From: Rhizobium sp. RM
Lineage (GTDB): Bacteria; Pseudomonadota; Alphaproteobacteria; Rhizobiales; Rhizobiaceae
NCBI RefSeq assembly: GCF_013390595.1
Contig: NZ_JACAWV010000003.1
Span: forward strand, 62,001 to 126,000
Length of the DNA stretch: 64,000 nt
Direction of reading: 5' to 3'
Position numbers and translations under genes: made by a program. The notes under the pieces are model-generated. The model was not told where the DNA came from. It ran no database searches and saw only the letters and a list, made by a program, of their open reading frames with translations. Below are positions 27,433 through 37,449 of this stretch, one piece after another; the first letter of the stretch is position 1, and each line of letters starts with the position of its first letter.

Positions 27433-30400
27433 ATGCATATCCTTGCCACGACATCGTCGTCTCTGGACGACCTGATCGAGCCGGTTGATCTCAACCAGCC
27501 GCAGGCAGATGTCGTGGTTTTGTCCTTTTCGGCCAGTGATCTCGCTGGTGTGGAACGGGCATGGCGGGAGGATCAGGCACGCCCTACCCTCGTTTCCGCC
27601 AATCTTTCGGAACTTCGCCACCCCATGTCGGTCGATCTCTGGATCGAGAAGACCGCAGAACACGCAAAGCTTATCCTTATCCGGATTCTGGGTGGTGCGG
27701 ATCGCTGGCGGTATGGCGTGGATCAGCTTGCGCAGATGGCGCGACGGCGCGGTGTGAAGCTTGCGCTTCTGCCTGGTGAATGCAGCGAACGCGACGACAA
27801 GCTGGAAGTGGCCTCAACGATCGACCAGTCGACACTTGCTGCGATCCTCTCCTTCTTCCGCGAAGGAGGGTCGGAGAACATGGAGCGTCTCGCCAGCGGG
27901 TTGGCGGCGCTCTCAGGCGGTTACAACTGGCCGCAAGTTGAACCTGTTCCCCTGCCAAAGACCGGCTTTTATCGGCCGGGTGAGGGCTTCGTTGCTGAAA
28001 AACGGGCGACGGAGGATTTTGGCGTCAATGCCCCAGTCCTGCCCATCCTGTTTTATCGCTCGATGCTGCTGGCGTCCGATGTCGCGCCCATCGACGCTTT
28101 GTTTGCATCCTTGAAGGCGCGTGGTTTCGCGCCGTTACCAATCTTTGTCAGCGGCCTGAAGGATGCGGATGCGGCGGGATTTCTGGAGCGTGTGCTTCCC
28201 GGCTTAAAACCGGCTGCCATTATTGCTGCTACGGCGTTTGCCAGTCAGGTCGATGACTATGGAAAAACCCTGTTCGATCGATTGGGATTGCCGGTCTTTC
28301 AGGTCATCATGGCAACAACCCGGCGTGACGGTTGGGCGGACAATAGCCGTGGCCTAAACCCTTCCGATCTCGCCATGCACGTCGTGCTCCCGGAACTGGA
28401 TGGCCGGATTCTTGCCGGTGTAATCTCATTCAAGCAGCCCGGTACGCAGGGTAACTCAGCCCTCATCAATGTGCCTGAGCCAGACCGCGTCCTGGAGGTG
28501 ACGAACCGCATTGCAGCCTTCCTGCGATTGAAACAGACACCGCGTCAGGAGCGTCGTATTGTCGTTCTGATGCCCGATTATCCGGGTGCTGCACCCGGAC
28601 GAACCGGATATGCCGTCGGGCTCGATGTGCCACAAAGCGTTCTGGAAATGCTGCGCGACCTAAAGGCTGCGGGATATTCGGTCTCGGAAATTCCAGAAAC
28701 GGCGCGTACATTGCTTGATCGCGTCGAACAGGGGCATGTGCAGATCGATTGTTCTGCCTACGCGGATTTTCGCGCTGCATTTCCGGCAGAGGTGAGTGAC
28801 GCATTGGAGGCGACGTGGGGTCCTGCCGAGGGGGATGATGCTGTCCGCGCGGGGGCATTCCGCTTTCGTGCCGCGACGTTTGGTTCCGTCACGGTGGCTC
28901 TCGCCCCTGATCGCGGCCGTAACGAAGATCGCCGCGTGGATTATCACGATCCTGCCTTGCCACCGCGTCATGCACTGGCGGCATTCGGTGCGTGGATGCA
29001 AAGGGAAGTCGATGCCCACGCCGTCGTCCATGTCGGCGCGCATGGCACACTGGAATGGCTTCCCGGCAAGACGGTTGCTCTGTCGCAAGTCTGCTTTCCG
29101 GAGGTCGTTGCCGGGGCTTTGCCAGTCATCTATCCGTTTATCGTTTCCAATCCCGGCGAGGCGGCGGTCGCCAAACGCCGTATCGCCGCTGTTACCATCG
29201 GTCACGTCCCGCCGGTGCTTGTTGATGCCGGCCTCTCGGCGGATCAGACGGCACTCGAACAGCTTGTGGATGAATATGCCCAGGCGGACGGGCTGGATCG
29301 CCGCCGCCGTGATCGATTGGCGAAACTGATTGTGGAGAAAGCACGTGAGACAGGTCTGGCGGCCGACGCAGGCGTCGGCACTCAAGACGACGCAGACACT
29401 GCCCTGTCTCGTATTGACGCCTTTCTCTGTGACCTGAAGGATTTTGCCATCAAGGATGGCCAGCATGTTTTCGGACGCAGTGCTGCGGGTGACGTTGATC
29501 CTTTGAGGCTGCAAAGTGCCGCGTCGGAAAAGACGGCACTGCTTGCAGCTCTGGATGGTCTACACATTCCACCGGGCCCTTCCGGCGCGCCAGCGCGCGG
29601 GCGTCTGGACGTCCTGCCCACCGGCCGAAATCTCTATGCGGCCGATCCCCGGACGATGCCGACGCCAACGGCTTTCGAATTGGGCCGCATGGCAGGAGAG
29701 GAAGTGCTGCGGCATTACCTTCAAAGTCACGGTGACTGGCCAAAGCACATGGTTTTCGATCTTTGGGGCTCGGCATCGTTGCGCAATGGCGGTGAGGATG
29801 TCGCGCAGGCACTCCATCTGATGGGCGCGCGACCGGTTTACGATCCAGCTACTGGTCGGGTCACCGGTATCGAGGTTTTGCCCCCTGCGGCGCTCGGTCG
29901 ACCGCGTGTCGATGTGACCTTCCGCGTTTCCGGTCTTTTTCGCGATATGTTTCCGGCGCTTATCGCGCTTCTCGATGCTGCGGCCAAGGCGATTGCGCGT
30001 CGTGAGGAAGCCCCAGGTGACAATCCATTGGGAGAAGAAGCGTTGGCGCTCGGGTTTATCCCGGCGCGTATTTTCGGATCTGCCCCCGGCACCTATGGCG
30101 CGGGGATCGAAGAAAAGCTGGCAAATGGGTCTTGGGACGAACGACAAGAACTTGGTCGTACCTATCTCGATGCCGCAAACCACGCCTTCGGTGGCGCAGA
30201 TGGTCTCGAGATGTCTGAGAATGCCGGCTTTGCCGTACAGGTCGAGAAGGCCGAGTTGCTCGTCCATACAGGCGATGACCCCGGACGCGATCTGCTCGAC
30301 GGATCGTCCGACGTGGCATTTATTGGTGGTTTTTCCGCCGCCAAGGCGCTGCTCGGCCAAGCCGCCGATGTCGTGGCACTGGACACCACCAATCCCGGTC

Positions 30401-30780
30401 GCCCGCGCGCCCGATCAATCGCACAGGCCCTGACGCGTGTCGTGCGTGCCCGCGCCGTGAACCCACGCTTCATTGCCGGCCAGATGCGGCACGGTCCGCG
30501 TGGTGCTGCGGAGTTTGCTGAAACCGTGGACCGGTTGATCGGTTTTGCCGAAACCACACACGCCGTTTCGTCGTCTTTGATCGAAGCGCTCTACGATGCC
30601 TATTTCGGCGATGAAGCTGTGCGTACGTTCATCCTTCGGGAAAACCCGCAGGCGGCAGAGGTCATGGCCCGACGTTTTCTCTCGGCGCGGCATCGTAACC
30701 TGTGGCATAGTCGCCGCAATGCGGTGGATGCGGAACTGGAAATGCTGATCGCTCCACATTCCGAGAGAGTAAGCGTATGA
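27433..30780 (+). CDS. cobN: Cobaltochelatase subunit CobN (short form)
   Basis: A 1115-residue large subunit of the aerobic, ATP-dependent cobaltochelatase that inserts Co(II) into hydrogenobyrinic acid a,c-diamide with CobS and CobT (not in this window). Recognisable blocks are MSVDLWIEKTAEHAKL, HVGAHGTLEWLPGKTVALS, YPFIVSNPGEAAVAKRRI and PSGAPARGRLDVLPTGRNLY. The Pseudomonas denitrificans protein is about 1275 residues. Most of the difference falls between DGQHVFG (about residue 675) and IPPGPSGAP (about residue 713), where some 130 residues are absent. The frame is intact, so it is a compact variant rather than a pseudogene. Confidence 0.95.
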   Translation: MHILATTSSSLDDLIEPVDLNQPQADVVVLSFSASDLAGVERAWREDQARPTLVSANLSELRHPMSVDLWIEKTAEHAKLILIRILGGADRWRYGVDQLAQMARRRGVKLALLPGECSERDDKLEVASTIDQSTLAAILSFFREGGSENMERLASGLAALSGGYNWPQVEPVPLPKTGFYRPGEGFVAEKRATEDFGVNAPVLPILFYRSMLLASDVAPIDALFASLKARGFAPLPIFVSGLKDADAAGFLERVLPGLKPAAIIAATAFASQVDDYGKTLFDRLGLPVFQVIMATTRRDGWADNSRGLNPSDLAMHVVLPELDGRILAGVISFKQPGTQGNSALINVPEPDRVLEVTNRIAAFLRLKQTPRQERRIVVLMPDYPGAAPGRTGYAVGLDVPQSVLEMLRDLKAAGYSVSEIPETARTLLDRVEQGHVQIDCSAYADFRAAFPAEVSDALEATWGPAEGDDAVRAGAFRFRAATFGSVTVALAPDRGRNEDRRVDYHDPALPPRHALAAFGAWMQREVDAHAVVHVGAHGTLEWLPGKTVALSQVCFPEVVAGALPVIYPFIVSNPGEAAVAKRRIAAVTIGHVPPVLVDAGLSADQTALEQLVDEYAQADGLDRRRRDRLAKLIVEKARETGLAADAGVGTQDDADTALSRIDAFLCDLKDFAIKDGQHVFGRSAAGDVDPLRLQSAASEKTALLAALDGLHIPPGPSGAPARGRLDVLPTGRNLYAADPRTMPTPTAFELGRMAGEEVLRHYLQSHGDWPKHMVFDLWGSASLRNGGEDVAQALHLMGARPVYDPATGRVTGIEVLPPAALGRPRVDVTFRVSGLFRDMFPALIALLDAAAKAIARREEAPGDNPLGEEALALGFIPARIFGSAPGTYGAGIEEKLANGSWDERQELGRTYLDAANHAFGGADGLEMSENAGFAVQVEKAELLVHTGDDPGRDLLDGSSDVAFIGGFSAAKALLGQAADVVALDTTNPGRPRARSIAQALTRVVRARAVNPRFIAGQMRHGPRGAAEFAETVDRLIGFAETTHAVSSSLIEALYDAYFGDEAVRTFILRENPQAAEVMARRFLSARHRNLWHSRRNAVDAELEMLIAPHSERVSV

Positions 30781-32135
30781 ACGCGGCGCACCTCGATCCT
30801 GTCCAGCCGTTTTCCCGACGTGGTGTTTGTCCTGCCTTGTCGGCGCCGATGCAGACGGGTGACGGACTGTTGTCCCGTGTCGCTTTCACCGGCGACATAT
30901 CACCGCAGGATCTCGCAAATCTTTGCGATCTGGCTGCCCGCCATGGCAACGGGTTGATTGATGTGACGGCGCGAGGTGGCTTGCAGTTTCGTGGTTTGAC
31001 ATCACCAAGCGCCTGTCTCCTGGAAAACGATGTTCTCGCTCTAGCTCTGCCGGTTCGAGAAGGATTGGCGGTAGAAACCTCGCCTCTTGCCGGGCGTGAT
31101 GTGACAGAAACAAGCAGTTCGCTTGCCCTTGCAAGGTGCATTCACGAAAAGTCTCTCGAACTCCGTTTGCACGAGCGTGTTGCCGCAAAAATGTCCGTTG
31201 TGGTCGATGGCGGTGGCCAGATTCGCATGAGCGACCTTCTCGCGGATGTTCGATTGAAGGCGGTACAGCGCCACGGTCAGATCTTCTGGCAAGTGATGCT
31301 GGGAGGAACGGAAGACAAGGCATTTTATGCCGGTGTCCTTCATCCAGAACACGCTGCCGACGCTGTCATGGCACTTCTGTGCCACCTGGCTGAACAGGGC
31401 CAAACTGCGCGTGGGCGCGATTTGGACCGTGATGCGGTGAACGCCATTTGCGGCGATGTGCTGTTGGAGCAGTTGGCGCCCGATTTGTCCGAGACATCAA
31501 AATCTCCTTACGGTTTGATCGCCTTGGGTGACGATGGTTTTGCGGCTGGCATCGCACCTCCCTTTGGGCAGATTGCGACGGCGTCGCTCTCCTCGTTGTG
31601 CCGCACTGCGCTCAGCGTCGGCATCCATGCAATGCGGCCGGGGCCGGCGCACGGGCTATTTTTTTTCGGTACTCGCACTCAATGTGAGCTGCTGATTGCC
31701 TATGCCAAGTCATCCGGCCTGATTGTTGCGGGAAACGATCCAAGATCGTCTCTCGCAACCTGTTCCGGTGCCCCGGCTTGCGCGTCAGCCCTCCTGCCAA
31801 CCCACGAACTTGCCGATTTCGCGGCAAAGCAGTGCGCGTCGTTGCTGGATGGCTCTTTGACACTGCATGTGTCCGGTTGTGGGAAAGGCTGCGCGCACCC
31901 CTCTCCGTCCCTCCTTGCCATTTCAGGCTCTCCGGAAGGACTGGCATTTTCGCTGTCAGGCCGCGTTTCCGACGCACCGGATCTTGTTTTGCCGTCTGAT
32001 GAACAAAAGGCCGTGCTTTCGCGGCTTGCCCGACTTTACGAAAAAGAACATAAGCCCGGAGAAAATGCCCGCACCCTGTTTGTCCGCCTGGGCAAAGACA
32101 GGGTCAGCGCGGCGCTCCGACAGGATGACCGATGA
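30777..32135 (+). CDS. cobG: Precorrin-3B synthase CobG
   Basis: A 452-residue sirohaem/[4Fe-4S] monooxygenase of the nitrite/sulphite reductase fold that makes precorrin-3B using O2, the marker of the aerobic pathway. The cluster-binding cysteines are seen as CSGAPAC (about residues 331-337) and CGKGC (about 371-375). The start overlaps the cobN stop by four bases, and cobH overlaps its end. Confidence 0.94.
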   Translation: MNAAHLDPVQPFSRRGVCPALSAPMQTGDGLLSRVAFTGDISPQDLANLCDLAARHGNGLIDVTARGGLQFRGLTSPSACLLENDVLALALPVREGLAVETSPLAGRDVTETSSSLALARCIHEKSLELRLHERVAAKMSVVVDGGGQIRMSDLLADVRLKAVQRHGQIFWQVMLGGTEDKAFYAGVLHPEHAADAVMALLCHLAEQGQTARGRDLDRDAVNAICGDVLLEQLAPDLSETSKSPYGLIALGDDGFAAGIAPPFGQIATASLSSLCRTALSVGIHAMRPGPAHGLFFFGTRTQCELLIAYAKSSGLIVAGNDPRSSLATCSGAPACASALLPTHELADFAAKQCASLLDGSLTLHVSGCGKGCAHPSPSLLAISGSPEGLAFSLSGRVSDAPDLVLPSDEQKAVLSRLARLYEKEHKPGENARTLFVRLGKDRVSAALRQDDR

Positions 32136-32764
32136 CCAACTATGACTATATCCGCAACGGCGATGCGATCTATGAGCGCTCCTTCGCCATCATCCGTGAA
32201 GAAGCCGATCTTTCGGTTTTCACGCCAGAGCAGGCGGATATCGCCATCCGTATGATCCACGCCTGCGGGCAAGTGGAGGCGACGCGTCATTTCCGCTTCT
32301 CGCCCGATTTCGTTTCGGCAGCGCGTGGTGCGCTTGCTGCGGGAAAACCCATACTCTGCGATGCGGAGATGGTTGCGCATGGCGTTACCCGTGCCCGCTT
32401 GCCGGCCAATAATGACGTTATCTGCACCTTGCGCGATCCGCGCACGCCTGAACTTGCCAAGGCAATTGGCAATACGCGCTCCGCTGCTGCTCTCGATCTC
32501 TGGATCGAGAAGATGGAAGGTGCGGTTATTGCTATCGGCAATGCGCCCACCGCTCTGTTCTATCTTCTGGAAATGCTGGAAAAAGGCGCTCCTCGTCCCG
32601 CCGCGATCATCGGGATGCCCGTCGGTTTCGTTGGCGCCATGGAATCAAAGGATGCACTCGAGGAAAGCTCGCTTGGTATTCCCTACGCCATCGTCAAAGG
32701 ACGTATGGGTGGTTCTGCAATGACGGCCGCTGCCGTCAACGCTATCGCGAGGGCGGGTCTATGA
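32132..32764 (+). CDS. cobH: Precorrin-8X methylmutase CobH
   Basis: A 210-residue enzyme that moves the C11 methyl to C12, giving hydrogenobyrinic acid. The catalytic histidine H43 is present in RMIHACGQVEATRHF. The usual IGMPVGFVGAMESKDAL and KGRMGGSAMTAAAVNA segments are intact. It is coupled to cobG and cobI by four-base overlaps. Confidence 0.97.
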   Translation: MTNYDYIRNGDAIYERSFAIIREEADLSVFTPEQADIAIRMIHACGQVEATRHFRFSPDFVSAARGALAAGKPILCDAEMVAHGVTRARLPANNDVICTLRDPRTPELAKAIGNTRSAAALDLWIEKMEGAVIAIGNAPTALFYLLEMLEKGAPRPAAIIGMPVGFVGAMESKDALEESSLGIPYAIVKGRMGGSAMTAAAVNAIARAGL

Positions 32765-33543
32765 GTGCTGCTTTGTTGGAGCCGACACAGGAAAAGATGC
32801 TGAAGGGCAAGCTGATCGGCGTCGGTACGGGTCCCGGCGATCCGGAATTGCTGACACTAAAAGCTGTCAGGGCCATCGACACAGCCGATGTCGTGGCATT
32901 TTTCTGCAAAAAGGGCAGCACGGGTAACGGACGTCGTATCGTCGAAGCCTTCATTCGTCCCGGCACGCTGGAAATGCCGCTTGTTTATCCTATCACTGTT
33001 GAGAGCGACAAAAACGGTGACGACTATCGCGGCGCCATTGCCGCATTTTTCGACCAGTCGGCGAAGGATATTGCTGCTCACCTCGACGCTGGGCGCAATG
33101 TTGCGGTGCTGTCGGAAGGCGATCCGCTGTTTTATGGTTCGTATATGCATCTGCATCTGCGCCTCGCTCCATCCTATCCGGCGGAAGTCGTGGCAGGCAT
33201 AACCGCGATGTCCGGGTGCTGGTCGATGGCCGGCCTGCCACTGGTTCAGGGGGACGACATCCTGAGCATCCTTCCGGGAACGCTCGACGAGGCAATCCTG
33301 GAAACCCGGCTCTCGGGAACAGATGGTGCCGTCATCATGAAGGTTGGCCGCAACCTGCCGAAAATCCGCCGTGCTCTTGAGAAGGCTGGAAAACTGGAAA
33401 ATGCGCTCTACGTCGAGCGCGGCACAATGGAAAACGGTCAAGCCATGCGGCTGGCCGAGCGAGACGGTTCGCCAGCACCTTATTTCTCGCTGGTGCTGGT
33501 TCCCGGATGGAAGAACAGGCCTTCGAACGAGGATGCGCAATGA
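32761..33543 (+). CDS. cobI: Precorrin-2 C20-methyltransferase CobI
   Basis: A 260-residue SAM-dependent methyltransferase of the tetrapyrrole methylase fold. It has GVGTGPGDPELLTLKAVRAI near the N-terminus (about 20-39), SEGDPLFYGSYMHLH and GITAMSGCW. It methylates C20 of precorrin-2, feeding CobG with precorrin-3A. It overlaps cobJ by four bases. Confidence 0.96.
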   Translation: MSAALLEPTQEKMLKGKLIGVGTGPGDPELLTLKAVRAIDTADVVAFFCKKGSTGNGRRIVEAFIRPGTLEMPLVYPITVESDKNGDDYRGAIAAFFDQSAKDIAAHLDAGRNVAVLSEGDPLFYGSYMHLHLRLAPSYPAEVVAGITAMSGCWSMAGLPLVQGDDILSILPGTLDEAILETRLSGTDGAVIMKVGRNLPKIRRALEKAGKLENALYVERGTMENGQAMRLAERDGSPAPYFSLVLVPGWKNRPSNEDAQ

Positions 33544-34301
33544 CCGGCAAGCTGACGGTCGTTGGCCTTGGCCCTGGAAATACCGGGCAGATTACGCCTG
33601 AGGCATTGGCCGCAGTCGAAGCGGCGGTGGATTTCTTCGGTTACATTCCCTATCTCGACCGGCTGTCGCTGCGTCCAGATCAGCGTCGCCATGCTTCCGA
33701 CAATCGCGAGGAGATTTCGCGGGCCGGACAGGCGCTTCGACTTGCGGCATCAGGCGGCAATGTCTGTGTCGTTTCCGGCGGTGATCCCGGTGTTTTCGCT
33801 ATGGCTGCCGCCGTGTGTGAAGCCATGGAAGATGGTCCTGCCGAATGGCGGGATATCGAATTCTCAGTCGTGCCGGGGGTGACAGCCATGCTTGCTGTTG
33901 CCGCACGTGCCGGAGCGCCACTTGGCCATGATTTTTGTGCCATCTCCCTTTCGGACAACCTGAAACCCTGGGCCATTATTGAAAAGCGCTTGATTGCAGC
34001 GGCGGAAGCCGGTTTCGTCATGGCTTTCTACAATCCCGTCAGCAAGGCCCGTCCGCATCAGTTGACGACGGCATTCGATATCCTGCGTAATCATTTGCCG
34101 GGGTCGGTGCCGGTGATTTTCGGCCGGGCGGCGGGTCGACAGGATGAGCGCATGCGCGTCGTGCCCTTGTCTGAAGCGCAGAGTGATATGGCCGACATGG
34201 CCACCTGCATTATCGTCGGATCGGTCGAAACCCGGATCATTGACCGCAAAAACCAACCGTCGCTGGTTTACTCGCCGCGTTTTTCGGCAAGGGAAAACTG
34301 A
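33540..34301 (+). CDS. cobJ: Precorrin-3B C17-methyltransferase CobJ
   Basis: A 253-residue ring-contracting methyltransferase making precorrin-4. It begins GKLTVVGLGPGNTGQITPEA, with SGGDPGVFAMAAAVCEAM, VPGVTAMLA and AFYNPVSKARPHQL. The start ATG overlaps the cobI stop. It is the last gene of the riboswitch operon, and its 3' end overlaps convergent cobK by 34 bases. Confidence 0.96.
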   Translation: MTGKLTVVGLGPGNTGQITPEALAAVEAAVDFFGYIPYLDRLSLRPDQRRHASDNREEISRAGQALRLAASGGNVCVVSGGDPGVFAMAAAVCEAMEDGPAEWRDIEFSVVPGVTAMLAVAARAGAPLGHDFCAISLSDNLKPWAIIEKRLIAAAEAGFVMAFYNPVSKARPHQLTTAFDILRNHLPGSVPVIFGRAAGRQDERMRVVPLSEAQSDMADMATCIIVGSVETRIIDRKNQPSLVYSPRFSAREN

Positions 34302-35035
34302 TGACGGATAGCGGCCAGCGCAGTGTCTATATCGGGCACCGTCGCCACGTCGGGACGTTCCGGCCGTTCGATCATAATGACGGGAATGCCGAGCTGTCGT
34401 GCCGCTTCGATCTTTCCATAGGAAGCATTGCCGCCGGAGTTCTTGGAGACCACGATCTCAATGCCGTTGTCGTTCAGCATGGCGATTTCGTCATCCAGAA
34501 CAAAAGGTCCACGTGCCGTTATGTAGCGAATGTCCGGCAGCTTGAGTGGCGGCTCGACCGGATCGACACTGCGGACCAGGTAGGAGTGTTGCGGTGCCAT
34601 TTCGAATGGCAAAAGCTCTTGTCGCCCCAGCGCAAGGAATACGTGTCTGGGGGTAGCGCCAAGTGCGGTAACCGCGTCATGCGTCGTCATCACCCTTTGC
34701 CATCGATCGCCCTGTTGCTGTCGCCATGCTGGACGGTCGAGCGCAATCAGCGGAGTATCAGCCAACAAGGCGGCTTCTGCAGCGTTACGCGAAATACGCG
34801 CCGCAAAGGGGTGGGTCGCGTCCACCAGAATATCAAATTTCTCGTTTCGGATGAATTCTGCAAGTCCGGCCGATCCGCCAAAACCGCCGGTTCTGGTGGG
34901 TACCGGTTGTTTAACCGGGTCTCGTGTGCGTCCAGCCATGGACAGCAGAATGCGGAAGCCGGAGTCCTCGGCCAGCTTTCCGGCGAGAAGGCGGGCGTCC
35001 GTTGTGCCGCCAAGGATCAGGATGGAGCGTGTCAT
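34268..35035 (-). CDS. cobK: Precorrin-6A reductase CobK
   Basis: A 255-residue NADPH-dependent reductase that converts precorrin-6A to precorrin-6B. It begins SILILGGTTDARLLAGKL, with VDATHPFAARIS and VSKNSGG typical of the family. The start at 35035 shares two bases with the divergent cobL ATG (CATG). A longer frame to 35221 would lie inside cobL and is not needed. The preceding ribosome binding site is weak. Confidence 0.94.
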   Translation of the reverse strand: MTRSILILGGTTDARLLAGKLAEDSGFRILLSMAGRTRDPVKQPVPTRTGGFGGSAGLAEFIRNEKFDILVDATHPFAARISRNAAEAALLADTPLIALDRPAWRQQQGDRWQRVMTTHDAVTALGATPRHVFLALGRQELLPFEMAPQHSYLVRSVDPVEPPLKLPDIRYITARGPFVLDDEIAMLNDNGIEIVVSKNSGGNASYGKIEAARQLGIPVIMIERPERPDVATVPDIDTALAAIRHQFSLAEKRGE

Positions 35036-36305
35036 GGTCTCTGAATATGCTGGAACGGATGAAGCTGCCACTGAAAAGGCAAAAAAGCCGTGGCTTTCGA
35101 TCGTGGGGATCGGCGAGGATGGATTGTCCGGACTTGGCGAAAACGCTCGTCGTGCCATTGAAAGTGCGGCGGTTGTTTTCGGCGGTGTGCGCCACCTGGA
35201 GCTTGCGGCATCCGCAATCAAGGGTCAGGCGAGGTCCTGGCCTACACCATTTGATGTCGAGATGTCCGAAGTCGTGGCACTACGCGGCCATAAAGTCTGT
35301 GTTCTCGCATCTGGCGATCCGTTCTTCTACGGCGTCGGGGTAACGCTGCTGAGAAAGATTGCCGCCGAAGAGACGGTTTCCCATCCGTCGCCGTCCGCAT
35401 TTTCTCTTGCGGCATCACGTCTGGGTTGGGCTCTGCAATCCGTTGAATGCGTGTCTTTGCACGGCCGTTCCATTGATCTCATTCGGCCGCACCTGCATCA
35501 AGGTGCAAAGATCATCGTACTGACCTCCGATGCTCAAGCGCCCGCTCTTATCGCAAAATTGCTTTCGGAGACTGGGTTCGGGCATTCGACGTTTCTCTTG
35601 CTGGAAGCGCTCGGTGGGCAACGTGAGCGGTTGCGTCACGCCAAGGCTCAGGATTTCTCTCTGGAGAATATCGATCCCCTGAACGTCGTGGCGATTGATA
35701 TCGTCGCTGACGCAAACGCGCGTATCTTACCCTACACCAGCGGACTTGATGACGCGTTGTTTGAACATGATGGGCAGATTACCAAACGCGAGATACGTGC
35801 GGTCACTTTGTCGTCGCTTGCCCCGCGCCATGGTGAACTTTTGTGGGATATCGGCGCTGGCTCCGGGTCGATCGGGATCGAATGGATGCTTTCGCACCCT
35901 TCGCTCAAAGCCATCGCGATTGAACAGCACAGTCAGCGTGCCGAGCGTATCGCGCGCAATGCAGAAGCCTTCGGCGTTCCCGGACTTGAAATTCTGATCG
36001 GCGCGGCACCGGAAGCTTTTGAAGGTCTACCTCGCCCAGAAGCGATTTTCATCGGTGGAGGTGGTAGCGAAAAGGGCGTTCTGGACGGTGCAATCGAGGC
36101 TCTGAAGCCAGGTGGCCGGCTTATCGCCAATGCCGTGACGCTGGAAATGGAAGCGATGCTGCTTTCTGCGCAGGCGCGCCTTGGTGGTTCCCTCATCCGG
36201 CTCGACGTCTCGCGTGCGTCGGCGGTCGGGTCGATGTCGGGCTGGAAACCGGCGATGCCCGTCACGCAGTGGAGCTGGACCAAATCACGGGATGAGGAAA
36301 CGTGA
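35034..36305 (+). CDS. cobL: Precorrin-6B C5,15-methyltransferase (decarboxylating) CobL
   Basis: A 423-residue fusion of two methyltransferases. The N-terminal CbiE-like domain (about 18-220) has IVGIGEDGLSGL and ASGDPFFYGVG. The C-terminal CbiT-like domain (about 235-423) has the SAM motif LLWDIGAGSGSIGIEWM and FIGGGGS. It methylates C5 and C15 and removes the acetate carboxyl at C12. GGAG lies six bases before the ATG. It overlaps cobE by four bases. Confidence 0.95.
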   Translation: MVSEYAGTDEAATEKAKKPWLSIVGIGEDGLSGLGENARRAIESAAVVFGGVRHLELAASAIKGQARSWPTPFDVEMSEVVALRGHKVCVLASGDPFFYGVGVTLLRKIAAEETVSHPSPSAFSLAASRLGWALQSVECVSLHGRSIDLIRPHLHQGAKIIVLTSDAQAPALIAKLLSETGFGHSTFLLLEALGGQRERLRHAKAQDFSLENIDPLNVVAIDIVADANARILPYTSGLDDALFEHDGQITKREIRAVTLSSLAPRHGELLWDIGAGSGSIGIEWMLSHPSLKAIAIEQHSQRAERIARNAEAFGVPGLEILIGAAPEAFEGLPRPEAIFIGGGGSEKGVLDGAIEALKPGGRLIANAVTLEMEAMLLSAQARLGGSLIRLDVSRASAVGSMSGWKPAMPVTQWSWTKSRDEET

Positions 36306-36679
36306 TCGTTGCGGGAATAGGATGCCGTAAAGGCGTCGGCGGAGACGCTATCGTGGCAGCATTGCGCGCTGCACAGGAGGCGTTTGACGTAAACGCGGAT
36401 TTTCTTGCCACGGCGCCAATCAAGGCTGATGAGCCGGGTATAAAAAGTGCGGCGCGGCAACTTGGAATGCGGTTGCTCGTGGCCGACCAGGTGAGTCTCG
36501 ATGCTGCGGCGGCGAGAGTGCTGACGATTTCGGAAGTCAGCCTCACTCACACAGGATCGCCCAGTGTCAGCGAAGCCTCAGCCCTCGCCGTTGCTGGCAA
36601 GAATTCGAAACTGGTCGCACCGCGTTTCGTGGTTGGCGATATCACGGTGGCCTTTGCCATTTCTGGAGAAGAAACATGA
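36302..36679 (+). CDS. cobE: Cobalamin biosynthesis protein CobE
   Basis: A 125-residue protein with the CobE/CbiG C-terminal fold. It begins [20 protein letters not shown] and ends with the helix-rich [21 protein letters not shown]. Its exact biochemical step in the aerobic pathway is not settled. The start is GTG, overlapping the cobL TGA, and its end overlaps cobM by four bases. Confidence 0.88.
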   Translation: MIVAGIGCRKGVGGDAIVAALRAAQEAFDVNADFLATAPIKADEPGIKSAARQLGMRLLVADQVSLDAAAARVLTISEVSLTHTGSPSVSEASALAVAGKNSKLVAPRFVVGDITVAFAISGEET

Positions 36680-37449
36680 CGGTTCATTTTATCGGCGCTG
36701 GCCCGGGTGCTGCCGACCTGATCACGGTGCGCGGGCGCGACCTGATCGCAGCCTGCCCTGTCTGCCTTTATGCCGGTTCGCTGGTGCCGAAAGCGCTCAT
36801 CGACTACTGCCCGCCGGGCGCGCGCATTGTTGACACCTCTTCCTTGTCGCTGGACGAGATCGAGGCTGAGTTCGTCGCCGCAGCGAGAGCGGGTAAGGAT
36901 GTGGCCCGCCTGCATTCTGGTGATCTTTCCGTCTGGAGCGCCATGGGCGAACAGATCCGCCGCCTCGAGCGATTGGGTCTCGACTATACTGTCACGCCTG
37001 GGGTTCCATCCTTTGCTGCCGCTGCTGCAACGCTCAAGCGCGAGTTGACGGTTCCCGAGGTTGCGCAAAGCCTGGTGCTGACCCGTGTTTCCGGACGCGC
37101 GTCGAAAATGCCCGAGACCGAGACCTTGAAGGCTTTCGGTGCGACCGGTGCAACGCTCGCCATCCATCTTGCCATTCATGCCATCGGCAAAGTGGTCGAG
37201 GAGTTGACGCCGCTCTACGGAGCCGATTGCCCGGTTGCGATCGTCGTTCGTGCATCCTGGCCCGAGGAACGGGTCATTCGTGGCACATTGACCGATATCG
37301 AAGGCAAGCTCGCTGCCGAACCTGTGGAGCGCACAGCCCTGATCTTTGTCGGGCGTGGACTTGCGTCCGAGGATTTCCGCGAAAGCGCGCTTTACAGCGC
37401 CGATTATGTCCGTCGGTTCCGCTCTTCGAAGGAGAATGCCGAAGGGTGA
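36676..37449 (+). CDS. cobM: Precorrin-4 C11-methyltransferase CobM
   Basis: A 257-residue tetrapyrrole methylase that makes precorrin-5. It begins [18 protein letters not shown], with [24 protein letters not shown] and [12 protein letters not shown]. It is the last gene of the cobL-cobE-cobM unit. Its 3' end overlaps convergent cbiD by 46 bases. Confidence 0.96.
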   Translation: MTVHFIGAGPGAADLITVRGRDLIAACPVCLYAGSLVPKALIDYCPPGARIVDTSSLSLDEIEAEFVAAARAGKDVARLHSGDLSVWSAMGEQIRRLERLGLDYTVTPGVPSFAAAAATLKRELTVPEVAQSLVLTRVSGRASKMPETETLKAFGATGATLAIHLAIHAIGKVVEELTPLYGADCPVAIVVRASWPEERVIRGTLTDIEGKLAAEPVERTALIFVGRGLASEDFRESALYSADYVRRFRSSKENAEG

